The notes: generated by a model not told the origin, from the letters alone. DNA of 64,000 nucleotides from Dromiciops gliroides (GCF_019393635.1 NC_057862.1:679256814-679320813); one strand, 5' to 3'; counted from the stretch's first letter, positions 12,101-21,469 are shown. Translations and numbers: made by a program.

Positions 12101-15100
12101 GGGGAGGGAGGGGAGGGAGGGAGAAAAATCTGAAATTGGAAAGCTTGTATAAACAAAAGTTGAGAACTAGCTTTACATGTAATGGGAAAACAATAAAATA
12201 CTTTATTAATTAATAAAAACAAAACAAAACAAAGTGGAGGTTGTTGGGAACTCTTGTACCTCTAGTTCTGTGACTAGAAGGACTCAATTAAGGGTATGTT
12301 TAAATGAATGAAATGAAACAGAGGGAGGGGAGTGGAACGATGCCAGGGACTAAGCTGACATTTTGTGTCCTTGTATGTTTGTGTCTGTGAAATAAATTGG
12401 GCCTTACTCCCCCCTCCACTCCATAGAGAGCCTAGGGGAAGCAAGGTGGAAAATGTGAGTATCTCTCATGAATAAATGGTTTCTCTTCATTTCTTTAATT
12501 TATTTGCTTGTGTTAAGTGTGTTTACTACAGAAGTTAACCACCAAGGCCCAGAAAAGAAGACAAAAGACTGTGAAATTGCTTCCAACATCTGGAGAGCAA
12601 GAGGGATCTTGTGACTTAAAAGAGAATGTATCTTTTGTATTGCTGCTCCTACCCATGTGATAGCTATGTACATACCAAGTACAAATTAGTCTCCATCTGG
12701 GGCAGCTAGGTGGCACAGTGGATAAAGCACCAGCCCTGGATTCGAGGACAAATCCAGCCTCAGACACTTGACACTTATGAGCTGTGTGACCCTGGACAAG
12801 TCACTTAACCATCCTTGCCCTCCCCCCCACCCCAATTAGTCTCCATCTGAAAGTTAGAAGTGAAAGGAGGAACAAAGCTCTGCTTTCCAGAGCGGCACCT
12901 CCTCTAGGCTCTAGGCTCGCTCTCCCAGCTCTGACTCTCACTGTCAGGCTGTCAGGTTGGGCTCCCAGAGGGTGGCTCACTAATTCTGCCTCCACGGATG
13001 ATATCAATGAGTTCAGTCTCGAGTACTGCCACTCACAAGTCCCTACCCATTTGCTTCCCATTAAGTATCAGATCTAAGTAGCCTTAAGAAAAGGATTTTT
13101 ACTAAGGTGTCAGTTGGCACAAAATGTTCTCCCTTCCCAAAGCCATAGAGTATAAAGGAAGGGGAGGAAGGGATTAAGCTTAGGCTATGATGATAGTGAG
13201 CCAACATGTGTGGCCAAAGGATAAAATCATGGCTTGGTTATTGGAAGTCCATTCTTGAATACATAGTCAGGTGTCACAAGCCATGAAGCTGTTTCTTCGT
13301 TCAAGTATGTATCTTTTAGCATCCATCTACGTCTGTGCTTTTCCATGTTTGTTCATGTTTAATGGCTGCCTCCTATTGGTCTCCTCTTTAAGGTATGGGG
13401 AAGAAAGAGAGGGAGAAACTTTTTTTCTCTCCCGCCAAAAAGGGTTGCTTTTCAGAGGTATCTTTCAGAATAGAATCCTCAACTGTAGAAATGGGATCCT
13501 CCAATGTGAGACTGGAGCTTAATGGTTTGAACATTAATTACTGATAGATTCACTGCTATTTTATACATAGACTCAATGAACACAACTCATCCCCTTAAGT
13601 GAAATCACATTACTTTTTTTCTTGCCCTAATCAAGAGCTACAGAGCTCATGAAGAGATCACAGGATAGAAACTATCTTGTTTAAAAGTTATGCTTGTTTT
13701 CTTCCTTGATTACTTGGGGTGAGGGGAGGAACTCCATCCTTATACCAGATGTACTCTTTTTTAATTAATTAATTAATTAATTAATTTTCCATTACATGTA
13801 AAGATAGTTCTCAACTTTTGTTTATACAAGCTTTCCAATTTCAGATGTACTCTTTGATCCAGTGATGCTGGCCTAGCTGTTTCACAAGAAAATACTCTCT
13901 CTCCCAACTCTGGGTATTTTCTCTGGTTATTCCCCATGCCTGGAAGGCTCTTCCTCTTTTATTCTGACTACTGACCTCCCTGGCTTCCTTTAAGTTCCAA
14001 CTAAAATCTCATCTTCTATAGGAAACTTCCCCAACCCCCTCTTAATTCCTGGGCCTTCTGTCAGTTAAATATCTCCCATTTATCAGGTATATAGCTTGCT
14101 CTATCTATGTTTGTATTCTCCCTTATTAGATTGCAAACTCCTTGAGGGCAGGGACTGTCTTTCATTTTTATTAATTAATTAATTAGTTAGTTAGTTAGTT
14201 AGTTAGTTTGTTTATTTATTTATTTATTTTGTAGGGCAATGGGGGTTAAGTGACTTGCCCAGGGGCACACACCCAGTAAGTGTCAAATGTCTGAGGTCGA
14301 ATTTGAACTCAGGTCCTCCTGAATCCAAGGCTGGTGCTTTATCCACTGTGCCATCTAGCTGCCCCCAGGGACTGACTTTTGCCTATTTTTGTATCCCCAG
14401 CACTTAACACAGTACCTGGCGCATAGTAAGAACTTAATAAATGTTTTTTTGGCTGGCTGAATTCTAACATGTACCACAAGGCTGGAGGGTGAGAGATATT
14501 TCATAGAGAAGGAAGAGAATAGAGAGCCTTGAATTTTCAGGACTCAGGAGTACATCTGAGACTTTTTTGGTAGAAAAGGGGTGCGGGACCTTTTCTGTAG
14601 GAAGCTATTTCTTATCCTTGTGATGATGTGGAATCATTAATGCCGTCAGATGAGTAAGTATCCAATAGTGGTGAGAGGGAGATTAGAGAATTAGCACTGG
14701 TTCCTGTCCCCATTCTGAGGAGTGCTGGGATGGCTGTGTCTTTAACTTTACATGAGCAGCAGAGAGCTCTCTTTTTTTTTTTCCAAGTATCTGGATAATG
14801 ATAAGAAACTTTTGGAGGTCCATCAAATTTAGTAACTGCTATCTACTTACAGTGTTTCACACTTGAACAAAATTGATACTACAAGTAGGAAAGGAAAAAA
14901 TATTGTTAAAGGAAAAGTGAAGATGGAGTAGTATCCCTTTATGGGCAGCACAGTGAGCTCTCCCTCCCCCAACTCTTCCAAATAAATCTAGAAAATGCAC
15001 TAGACCAAATTCTGTTGGAGAAATCCAAGAGAAAGTCACAATGAGTCATTTCCCCAGCCCAGGTTGGGACAGGCATGTAGACAAAGAAGTTTGTGGGCAT

Positions 15101-18100
15101 AGGGGAGGAGATCCAGTGAGGTAGGTGCTTTTATTATCCTCATTTTAGAATGGGGGAAACTGAGGTAGACAGCGGTTAAATAATTTGTTCAGGGTTAAGC
15201 ACTGGCAAAAAAGCAGTCTCTGCTCTCAAGGAGTTCTCAGTCTGGAATCATGGGATCATAGGGTCAGAACTAGAAGGGATCTCAGGACCCATCTAGACCA
15301 AACTTCTTGTTTAACATATAAAGAAACGGAGGCCTTTTATTGGTAATTTATAGAAATGCTGATGATTTAAGTGGGTTTGTTTTATATGCTGCTATTTTGC
15401 TAAGGTTGTTAATTGTTTTGACTAGTTTTTTAGAGAACTCTAGAGTTCTCTAACTATACCATCATATCATCTGCAACAAATGATAGTTTTGTTTTCTTGT
15501 TGCTTATTTTTATTTGCTCTATTTCTTTTTCTTATTGCTATTATCCAGTATGATACTGACTGATATTATAATGAAGAGATAGAAATTCCATTTAAATTCA
15601 GAGGACAGCTAGGTGGCACAGTGGATAAAGCACTGGCCCTGGATTCAGGAAGACCTGAATTCAAATCCAGCCTCAGACTCTTGATACTTACTAGCTATGT
15701 GACCCTGGGCAGGTCAATTAACTCTCATTGTCCCATGCAAAAAATTAACTAACTAACTAGATAGATAGATAGTTAAATAAATAAATAACTTCAGACAGTA
15801 TAAAATATTTGGGAATTTACCTGCCAAGCAATCCCAGGAACTATATGAACACAATTACGAAACATTTTGCACACAAACCCAGATCTAAACCATTGGAGAA
15901 ATCTTAATTTCTCAAGCTAGGTTGAGACAATTTTGCCTAAACTAATTTACTTATTCAGTGCCACATCAATAAAACTACAAAGAATTATTTTATAGAACTA
16001 GAAGAAAAATAACAAAATTCATCTGAAGAACAAAAGGTCAAGAATATCAAAGGAATCAATGCGGGGGGTGGGGGGGGGAGGAAATGTAAAGGAAGGTAGC
16101 CTAGCAAAACCAGATTTCAAACTATATTACAAAGCAGTAATCATCAAAATAATATGGTACTGGATAAGAAATAGAGTGGTTGATGAGTGGAATAGATTCG
16201 GTATACAATATGCAGAAGGAAATGACCATAGTTACCTAGTGTTTGATAAACCCAAAGATCAAAGCTTTTGGTGCAAGGACTCACTATTGGGGGCAGCTAG
16301 ATAGTGCAGTGGATAAAACACCAGCCCTGGATTCAAGAGGACCGGAGTTGAAATCTAGCCTCAGACACTTGACACTTACTAGCTGTGTGACCCTGGCCAA
16401 GTCACTTAACCCTCATTGCTCTGCCCCACCCCCCAAAAAAGGAACTCACTATTTGACAAAACTACTGGGAAAACTGGAGAGCAATTTGGCAGGAAGTTGA
16501 CATAGACCAACATCTCATTCCATATACCAAAGTAAGGTCAAAATGGATACATGATTTAGACATAAGGGTGATATCATAAGCAAATTAGGAGACAACTAAA
16601 AAAAAATTACCTGTCAGATCTATGGATAAGAGAAGAGTTTATGACTAAATAAGGAAGAGCTTCACAGGAGGTAAATTGATCATTTTGATTGCATAAAATT
16701 AAATTAAAACGTTTTTATATAAGCAAAACCAATGTAGCCAAAATTAGAAGGAAAGCAGGAAACTGGGAATAATATTGTATAGCAAATTTCTCTGATAAAG
16801 GTCTCATTTCTCAAATATATAGGGAACTGAGCTAAATTTATAAAAATAAAAGCCATTCTCCTATTGATAAATTGTTAAAGGATGCTCTAAATCACTGATA
16901 ATTAGATAAATGCAAAGTAATACAATTCTGAGGTTTCACTTCACACCTATCAGATTGGCTAATATGACGGAAAAGGAAAATGACAGTTTTGGAGGGCATG
17001 TGGGAAAATTGGGACCCTAGTGCCCTACTGGTGGAATTGTGAACTGATCCAATCATTCTGGGGAACAATTTGAAACTATGACCAAAGGCTATCAAATTGG
17101 CATACCCTTTGATCCTGCCATACCACTACTACATCTGTATCCCAAAGAGATAAAAGAAAAAGGGAAAGGACCTATATGGACAAAAAAGTTTATAGCAGGT
17201 CTTTTTGTTATGACAAAGAACTGGAAACCGAGGGGATGCCTAGCCTTTGAGGAATGGCTGAACAAGTTGTGGTATGTGATTGTGATGGAATACTATTATG
17301 CTATAAGAAATGACAAGGGTGATGCTTTCAGAAAAACCTGGGTTGATTTACATGAAGTCATGCAGAGTGAAGTGAGCAGAATCAGGAGAACATTGTACAC
17401 AGTAACAGCAATATTGTAACAATGATTGACTGTGAAAGACATATTAAAGACACTCTGATCAACACAATGATGCATGACAATTCCAAAGAACCTATGATAT
17501 AAAATGATATCTAGTTCTCAAGTGAGAACTGATGAACTCTGGGTGCAAATTGAAGCATATTTTCCCACTATTTTTCTTTTTCTTTTTTTCTTTTTGCAAC
17601 ATGGATAATATGGAACTATGTTCTGTATGACTTCCCATGTAAAATGGGCATCATATTGTTTGAGTTCTCGATGGGTAGGGAATGGACAGGAGGGAGGAAG
17701 ACAATTTGGAACTCTAAAAAAATTAATGTTAAAAAAGACAGAGAGAGAAGAGAAGATGGTCCAGGATAAAGCCTTGAGGTATGCCCATAGTTAGTAGCTG
17801 TGATATGGATAGTAAACTAACAATGGAGAAAGAGCAGTTAGACAGGCTAAAATGAGTAATGATTCATTAACATTATATATTAAGGATATATACTCTTTTG
17901 GGAAAATCCAGGGTTCTGGGAATGGGAGAGGACACAGGTGTCTATTCTACAGACCACCTGAACAGGAGAAAATAAATGAAGAACTGGGGAAACATCTCAA
18001 ATGAGTCCTGAAAGCTTGTTTTGTTTTTGTTTTTGTTTTTAGTAATGGGTGATTAAATTATCCTCACTATTTCTGGAATTCTGTTTTTGCAAAAGCAGAG

Positions 18101-20760
18101 CAGCTAATAAATTTGTGCTTCTAAATGCAGAGCAAATAACAAGGGGGACTGGGAAGTCGAGCCTGAGCAATATTGAGAAACTCATTGCTGAAACAGAAAT
18201 AATGGAATTGTTGGAGATGAGTGACTCAAGGATATCTCAAGGGTCTGAAAAAGGAAGATTTCAGTGTACAAGGAGGCCAGGTAGGTCCAGAGAGGTTGTG
18301 ACTTGTCTTTAGGGACACATCTGGCAAGCAAACATTGGAGCTAGGACTCTACTCCCCTCCCCCTTCTAGGCTTTCCACCTCTATCTCTGAGTTCTCTTGC
18401 TTAACCATCCTGTTTCCTGTCCTATACAGGGAACCCTGGCACAGGGTAGAGCAGGACCTTTTCCTGTCTGTGGTTTTGTAATGAATGTTCCTTTTCCTCT
18501 CTGTCTAGTTACTTAGACAATGAGACTAACTACTCTGGTCTTCTAGCCTCCCCTACTTCCCTATTTGAATTCTATTGACCCATGATTAGTGATTTTCTGA
18601 TCTCCTTATCATTTGGGTCCAAGAGAAACTTCTAATTATGCCCTTCAGTACTCAATTAACCACTGGATCTGCTCTGAGCACTGTTTGCTCAATTGTTTGC
18701 TATGAATTTACTCCATTTCTCTCCTTCAGTGCCCCATTGGCAAGCTGAAGTGAACTGAACTAAAATGAAAAATATCCTCCTTTAAATATTTGACTTGATT
18801 TGTTGAGATGAATTGTAATCTTCCTTTGGTAAGGAAGGGGCTCAATATTCCACATGTACTAAAAATGTATTCACAAATTTGGAAAAATCATCTATAATGT
18901 ATATCTACTTAACTTCATGTTGATCTCCCCATTAGAATAAAAATTATTATAGCTAGCAATTATGTGGCACTTTAAGGTTTGCAAAACACTTTGCAAACCT
19001 TTTGTTTTATCCTTTTAACAACATTGGGAGGAAGGGCCTCTTATTATCCCCATTTTACAGATGAGGAATCTTGGGTATCCAGCTAAGTGACTTACCCAGG
19101 GTCACAGAGTTAAGAAGTATCTGAGATTGGATTTGAACTCAGGTCTTCCTAACTCCAAGCCCAGGACTCTATCCACTGTGCTACATAGCTGAACTTTTTT
19201 GAGGACAGGACCTGTTTTTGTCTTTCTTTATAACCTCAGCCTTTAGCTCAGTGTTCGACACATAGTAAACATGTCATAAATGCTTGTTGACTGACTTACT
19301 GCTACCCAGAACTGAATAAGATGCCCCATATGAGATCTGACCAAAACCAAATGTGTAAGTTTTCTAAACTTATTTGCTGAAAGGGACCTCAGAATCATCT
19401 AGTCACAGAACCATGAGACCTTAGAGACCCTTCAGTTCATTACACACTCCCTGCCTCTTTATTTTACAGATAAGGAAACTGAGGTCCAAAGAAGGTCAGT
19501 GACTTACCCAGGGTCACATAGTCTGGAAGTGGCAGATACAGGATTCAAAACCATGTCTTCTTACTCTGAGCTCAAAGGTCTTTCTCTTACATCCTGAGAC
19601 TTCCCAAGCTGCTGATCCCACAGGGACCTGTCTTGTCTCCTCAGTGAGAGTATAAACTCCTCAAGGATCCAGCCCAGGTCTCATCTTTCCCCTTCATTGA
19701 GTCCTTGGTCCTTTAGACCTTGGCTTTCTAGACTGTGGGTTGGGATCCCATATATGGGGTTGTGTAACAATGCGGGGGTCACAAAAATTTGGCACCAGTA
19801 AAAAGTAATGTATACTTATTTTATAGACCTATATACCCGGGGTCGCATAAAAATTTCTCAGGTGAAAAAAGAGTCATGAGTAGAAAAAATTTAAGAAACT
19901 CTGCTTTAGATTGTGAGCTCCTGAAGAGTGCTACCTTTGCCTTTCTTTGTATCTTTAGTGCTTAGGGGATAAGGGTCCTGGACAATTTGTAAGTCTTAGC
20001 TCTTTTTCATTTATGAGGCAACTCAGGATCATGGTAGGTAGACCTGGAACTGGGAAGCCCTAATATCAAGTCCGGGCTAAGGTTCTTACTGGCTGTGTGA
20101 CCCTGGGCAAGTCACAACCTATCTGTGCCTCAATTTCCTCATCTATACAATGGGAATAATAATAGCACCCATCTCCCAGTTGTGAAGATCAACTGAGGTA
20201 ACATCAAGTGCTTTGCAAACCTTAAGGTACTACAGAAATGCTCATTATTATTAGCACAATGCCTGGTACTTATTAAGCACTTAAGAAAAGTTTATTGACT
20301 GACTGATACAGGGTACAGGGGGCACCTGAAAGGGAAAAAAGGGGGGCACAGGAAGAGTGATCGATAAAATATCTTTTAACAGGTAGCTTGCCAAGTCTTA
20401 GCCCCTTTTCCATCCCTCCCGGCCCTTTGGCTTCTCAACCAAACTTCAGGTCAGTTCCATGGATGAGGCTCAAATAAGTCAACCTTGAGGCAGTATGGTG
20501 TAGTAGATAGAGCACTGGACTTGTCAAGTGACTGATTGGACAGTCAGAATGACCTACTTTTGGATCCCACTTATTAGCCAGGTTGGAATGGGGACTTCTA
20601 AGGTCTCTTACAGCTCTAAATCTAGGACCCTTATTTCTAGGGACTTGACTTCTTCCCCAGGCATGCCAGGGACTCCAGTTTAGCCTGAGGGCTTACCTTT
20701 TCCAGCCTGAGGCAGTTCATTTCTCTGGGTCACATTTTCATAGATTCCATCTAAGTCCAT
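2883..20760 (-). CDS. Gene A: langerin/CLEC4F-like type II C-type lectin receptor (six exons, intact)
   Basis: Span of the whole coding region with introns. The exons join in phase to 702 nt (233 residues plus stop). Residues 1-21 are a cytoplasmic tail starting [12 protein letters not shown]. Residues about 25-50 are a hydrophobic membrane anchor without charge in its core. Residues 51-84 are a short neck with one NVS sequon. Residues 100-217 are the lectin domain: [26 protein letters not shown] (WIGL position), [20 protein letters not shown] (181-183), Glu189 and Asn203-Asp204 match the langerin Ca2+/mannose site, so sugar binding is plausible by family knowledge. The exon pattern (three-exon lectin domain) and the order [28 protein letters not shown] favour langerin/CLEC4F over CD209 or ASGR. 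The neck is far shorter than langerin's coiled coil of more than 100 residues. It is divergent to gene B. True orthology to CD207 or CLEC4F is unresolved. Confidence 0.85.
3093..3218. repeat. (GA)n microsatellite
   Basis: Purine-rich DNA leading into about 72 bp of perfect GA. On the gene A strand it is a (TC)n tract 90-160 nt upstream of the exon 6 acceptor. Read-through of it accounts for the Ser-Leu-rich open frame that precedes the exon. Confidence 0.95.
3719..3837 (-). CDS. Gene A exon 5 (middle of lectin domain)
   Basis: 119 bp between acceptor atctctag/GAATTTC and donor GA/gtaag. The translation begins EFLYKKANG and continues [14 protein letters not shown] and LFDDAKTKE. It aligns with exon 5 of gene B (EFIYEKGAD, FWIGLNNKE, WTWIDG, PFDEVQSKR) and with the langerin block EFLYKTAGG. 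It is one codon longer than in B, matching langerin's length. The WIGL core reads WNGL here. Confidence 0.85.
4020..4180 (+). repeat. MIR-type SINE remnant
   Basis: 'gactcagtttccttatctgt' and 'aaaatgggggggg' followed by 'gtctagatggcctccgagg' is the sense middle of the MIR/THER family. Confidence 0.55.
4197..4440 (-). repeat. L2-like LINE fragment
   Basis: Sense-strand text such as 'ccctgcctgaaaaacccttcctcttcactcc' resembles the antisense 3' part of L2/CR1-clade elements seen better at 13905 and 31700. It has no coding value. Confidence 0.45.
4452..4640 (+). repeat. L1 3' fragment
   Basis: 'gggaatggctaaacaaatgg', 'ttgtatgtgg' and 'gtcataagaaatt' parallel the better-preserved L1 ORF2 end at 17245-17330 ([20 protein letters not shown]). 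Confidence 0.6.
4720..4864 (-). repeat. marsupial tRNA-derived SINE, tail subtype I
   Basis: Poly-T, 'ggtgaggcaattggggttaa', ending 'cacctagctgcccc'. The target duplication GACATTATAGACTT is present on both sides (about 4706-4719 and 4865-4878). Confidence 0.92.
4945..5105 (-). repeat. MIR-type SINE remnant
   Basis: 'caattacccccattttccag', 'gaaatggaggctcagagagg' is the antisense MIR core. Confidence 0.55.
5230..5760. repeat. unclassified ancient interspersed repeat
   Basis: 'ggcagctcatcccagtgtgg', 'ctgatggttacctcgagtctcc'-like and 'ggtacccagaatggaatcca' resemble a dispersed mammalian repeat; a short relative ('acccagaactgaataagatg') occurs near 19300. I cannot name the family. Confidence 0.4.
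5866..6035 (+). repeat. MIR/THER1-type SINE
   Basis: 'taaccctgggcaagtccttt', 'cagttccctcatctgtaa', 'ttgatgtgaggataaaatga' is the sense MIR body and tail. It abuts exon 4 of gene A on its intron side. Confidence 0.75.
6146..6297 (-). CDS. Gene A exon 4 (neck end and start of lectin domain)
   Basis: 152 bp, acceptor ttcccaag/AAATCC, donor GAGCAG/gtcagt. It encodes [16 protein letters not shown], then [32 protein letters not shown]. The neck-to-domain junction parallels langerin RQNDILQVVSQ and FKGNFYYFS. Length and both splice phases equal exon 4 of gene B, including the AAG-type acceptor. Confidence 0.88.
6625..6726 (-). CDS. Gene A exon 3 (neck)
   Basis: 102 bp, acceptor tgtttctag/GTCTCC, donor CAAAACG/gtgagg. 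It encodes [21 protein letters not shown] and LSSQN. It is 33 bp longer than the equivalent exon of gene B; both begin LQxKN and end QN. It carries a potential N-glycosylation site (NVS). The heptad pattern is weak. Confidence 0.82.
6806..7018 (-). repeat. MIR/THER1-type SINE
   Basis: 'cattgtacagatgaggatac', 'gaggttaaatggtttgccca' and 'gatctgaacccagctcctcc' give an antisense MIR. Confidence 0.7.
7370..7807. mobile_element. hAT-type non-autonomous DNA transposon (MER5-like)
   Basis: The right end, read in reverse, is CAACAGTTCTCAAAGTGTGG, a MER5/Charlie-like terminus; the left end is TAGTGTTTCTTATTGGGG. The 8-bp sequence TTCTAGAC lies directly outside both ends (7362-7369 and 7808-7815), the duplication length expected of hAT transposases. 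There is no transposase frame. It sits in intron 2 of gene A. Confidence 0.75.
8071..8224 (-). repeat. marsupial tRNA-derived SINE, tail subtype I
   Basis: Poly-T then 'ggtgaggcaattggggttaa', ending at 'cacctagctgctgcccc'. 'cccctccccaYatatttc' flanks both sides as a target duplication. Confidence 0.9.
8270..8620 (-). repeat. LINE-like fragment (marsupial L1 3' region)
   Basis: 'actccatattgcaaaaatgg', 'ttttaatttgcactggagtt', 'catcagttctctctctggagg' and 'ttgatagcatttgttcac' resemble an antisense L1-type repeat common in marsupials. The family name is tentative. Confidence 0.45.
8751..8837 (-). CDS. Gene A exon 2 (membrane anchor)
   Basis: 87 bp, acceptor tcgtccag/CCAACAGG, donor CTGT/gtaagt, phase 1 at both ends. 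It encodes [11 protein letters not shown], then an uninterrupted run of Leu, Ala, Val and Ile ending AVVYL. Positive residues precede the helix, as expected for a type II protein. Ile45 (codon ATA) is the position that reads Lys (AAA) in gene B. Confidence 0.87.
9083..9120. repeat. (GT)n microsatellite
   Basis: About 19 perfect GT units. Confidence 0.95.
9241..9300 (-). repeat. truncated marsupial SINE
   Basis: Only the poly-T and 'ggtgagacaattggggttaa...cagggtcacac' portion is present. 'cacacaatgactttt' occurs on both sides, so it probably integrated already 5'-truncated. Confidence 0.75.
9564..9714 (-). repeat. marsupial tRNA-derived SINE, tail subtype I
   Basis: Poly-T, 'gcaaggcaattggggttaag', ending 'gctacctagctgcccta'. 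The target duplication AGCATAATCTTTCT is on both sides. Confidence 0.92.
10067..10455. repeat. long polypyrimidine (CT-rich) tract
   Basis: Nearly 390 bp made almost only of C and T, with recurring TCTCTGTCTC and TTCCTCT units and few purines. Open frames on both strands (Ser-Leu-rich or Arg-Glu-rich) follow from the base composition. It lies in intron 1 of gene A. Confidence 0.9.
10540..11225. other. intron 1 of gene A, unassigned
   Basis: Weak MIR-like words ('gtcctgggcaagtcacccag', 'gaccaggttacat'-like) occur, but there is no coding exon or full repeat. The frames are short and unpatterned. Confidence 0.4.
11232..11339. repeat. (CCAT)n microsatellite
   Basis: About 26 nearly perfect CCAT units. 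Confidence 0.95.
11860..12235 (+). repeat. L1 3' end with A-rich tail
   Basis: 'gaatgaaccatactatttct', an internal TATA-rich microsatellite at 12000-12065, 'acctatatcagattacctgc', a G-rich 'gaggggagggggagggaggg' tract, 'gaaattggaaagcttgtata', 'aaaatactttattaat' and a terminal A-rich tail. This is the 3' untranslated end of a marsupial L1, strongly 5'-truncated. Confidence 0.7.
12699..12833 (+). repeat. marsupial tRNA-derived SINE, sense
   Basis: GGGGCAGCTAGGTGGCACAG head, 'gtgtgaccctggacaagtca' and a C-rich tail. The target duplication AATTAGTCTCCATCTG is on both sides. Confidence 0.93.
12850..13755. other. intron 1 of gene A, unassigned
   Basis: About 900 bp with no recognisable repeat head or tail and no splice-bounded lectin exon. 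Open frames up to 86 codons show no family motif. Confidence 0.45.
13762..13846 (-). repeat. L1 3' terminus fragment
   Basis: 'ttccattacatgtaaagata' and 'ttgtttatacaagctttcca' are the reverse complement of the L1 end at 12130-12200, preceded by (TTAA)n in place of its A-rich tail. Confidence 0.7.
13905..14455 (-). repeat. L2-like LINE 3' region, split by a SINE
   Basis: Antisense L2 signatures in order: 'ttccccatgcctggaaggct', 'gattgcaaactccttgaggg', 'tatccccagcacttaacaca' and 'taagaacttaataaatg'. It is interrupted at 14232-14366 by a younger SINE whose flanks repeat 'cagggactg'. Confidence 0.7.
14232..14366 (-). repeat. marsupial tRNA-derived SINE, tail subtype II
   Basis: 'gtagggcaatgggggttaag' through 'gccatctagctgcccc', preceded by (TTAG/TTTA)n at 14171-14230 that stands where the tail should be. 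Inserted into the L2 copy. Confidence 0.88.
14460..15325. other. intron 1 of gene A, mostly unassigned
   Basis: One MIR-like antisense stretch (about 15120-15220, 'tattatcctcattttagaat') and otherwise no recognisable repeat or exon. Confidence 0.4.
15330..15600 (-). repeat. L1 fragment in inverted orientation
   Basis: 'tttgctaaggttgttaattg', 'catatcatctgcaacaaatg', 'ttcttattgctattatccag' look like antisense L1 reverse-transcriptase sequence. It lies directly before a sense L1 3' part, which suggests one insertion with an inverted 5' piece. Confidence 0.5.
15602..15748 (+). repeat. marsupial tRNA-derived SINE, sense
   Basis: 'ggacagctaggtggcacagt' head, 'gccctggattcaggaagacc', tail subtype II 'ctctcattgtccca', then (AACT)n/(GATA)n. 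It sits at the junction of the two L1 orientations. Confidence 0.9.
15790..17735 (+). repeat. L1 LINE 3' part (end of ORF2 and 3' region)
   Basis: About 1.8 kb of L1. The last part keeps an open frame at 17078-17419 with [51 protein letters not shown] and [16 protein letters not shown], which match the L1 ORF2 C-terminus ([26 protein letters not shown]). Upstream parts show ORF2-like words with interruptions. A SINE is inserted at 16289. It is a dead 5'-truncated copy in intron 1 of gene A. Confidence 0.8.
16289..16440 (+). repeat. marsupial tRNA-derived SINE, sense, inside L1
   Basis: GGGGGCAGCTAGATAGTGCAG head, 'cagacacttgacacttacta', tail subtype II and A-rich end. The flanks repeat 'actcactatt', showing insertion into the older L1. 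Confidence 0.92.
17740..18940. other. intron 1 of gene A, unassigned
   Basis: No exon or named repeat recognised in 1.2 kb. An 87-codon frame at 18049-18312 lacks family motifs. Confidence 0.4.
18945..19198 (-). repeat. MIR/THER1-type SINE, nearly full length
   Basis: 'gcaattatgtggcactttaa', 'ccccattttacagatgagga', 'cttacccagggtcacagagt', 'ttgaactcaggtcttcctaa' and 'tccactgtgctacatagctg' run in antisense order. Confidence 0.8.
19719..19903. mobile_element. hAT-type MITE
   Basis: A 185-bp element with inverted ends (left CTTGGCTTTCTAGACTGTGG, right read in reverse CAGAGTTTCTTAAATTTTTT) and body words 'ggggtcacaaaaatttggca' and 'ggtcgcataaaaatttctca'. CTTTAGAC and CTTTAGAT lie just outside the two ends, a 7-of-8 target duplication. 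Confidence 0.65.
20060..20290 (+). repeat. MIR/THER1-type SINE
   Basis: 'gctgtgtgaccctgggcaag', 'cctcaatttcctcatctata', 'ctttgcaaaccttaaggta' is a sense MIR. A degraded relative follows at 20480-20640. Confidence 0.75.
20697..20760 (-). CDS. Gene A exon 1 (cytoplasmic tail)
   Basis: 64 bp from ATG (20758-20760) to donor GGAAAAG/gtaagc. It encodes [20 protein letters not shown] plus K and one split base. Size, phase and sequence match exon 1 of genes B and C. The sole tail tyrosine (Tyr7, TAT at 20740-20742) is in YENV, which fits a YxxPhi sorting motif and a pYxN SH2-ligand pattern. It is not a canonical ITIM because Gly stands at -2. Confidence 0.82.
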
Positions 20761-20941
20761 CTTGCTGGCTCTCTAGGTGCAGTCTGACCTATCTCTAGAC
20801 TCTGGGACATCAGCAAACCTTTTTCTTATCAGAGCAATGGGAAGAAGAAGTGAAAGCTTCTCACTTCATGCCTTTTTCTTTGTTGCTTTCTCAAGAGGCT
20901 GTGTGTCAGTGGCTTCCACCCCCGAAGATAGTGTTCTTCTC

Positions 20942-20961
20942 TTTTTCCTCCTTCCTCTTTT
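20942..20961 (-). promoter_or_regulatory. PU.1/Ets-like purine box upstream of gene A
   Basis: On the gene strand it reads AAAAGAGGAAGGAGGAAAAA, about 180-200 bp upstream of the start codon. The core AAAGAGGAAGG is shared at similar distance by genes B and C and fits the PU.1 consensus of myeloid promoters. Nearer the gene, at about 20838-20857, lies GGGAAGAAGAAGTGAAAG, which resembles an Ets-IRF composite. Both are inferred from sequence only. Confidence 0.5.
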
Positions 20962-21049
20962 CCTAATTCAGTGGGCATCCTTCCTCTTTGAGGCTAAAGC
21001 AAAACAATACTGAGGTAAGGAGGAAAAGAGGCGAAAGATGAAAGAAAGG

Positions 21050-21250
21050 GAGAAATGTGTGTCAGGCACGCTACAAATATTTGATTGACACAACCAAGTG
21101 TGAAGTAGGTGCTATTATTATCCTCATTTTAGAGATGAGAAAGCTGAGGCAAACAGAACTTACCCAGGGTCATACAACTAGTGACTGTCTGAGACTGGAT
21201 TTGAACTCAGGTCGTCCCAATGCTTGGTCCACTGGGCTTCTTGGCTGCCT
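21050..21250 (-). repeat. MIR-type SINE
   Basis: 'ttattatcctcattttagag', 'gaaagctgaggcaaacagaa', 'ttgaactcaggtcgtcccaa' is antisense MIR, lying in the interval between genes A and B. Confidence 0.7.
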
Positions 21251-21469
21251 CAGGATTATGGTGGTATGACCATGTTGTACTGGTATTAGTGATTGTGTTT
21301 AACCCACACGTAGGATTTTATATTTACCTATTGAGGTGATTTTAGATCCAACTCTGGCAGCATAGGAGAAGAGGAAGCCATTTGGATTTTGTCTCTAAGT
21401 GCCAAATCCCAGTTATTAGAGGGTTTTTTGATTGAGTGTATTGATTAACTGTAAAATTATTGAAAGCAA

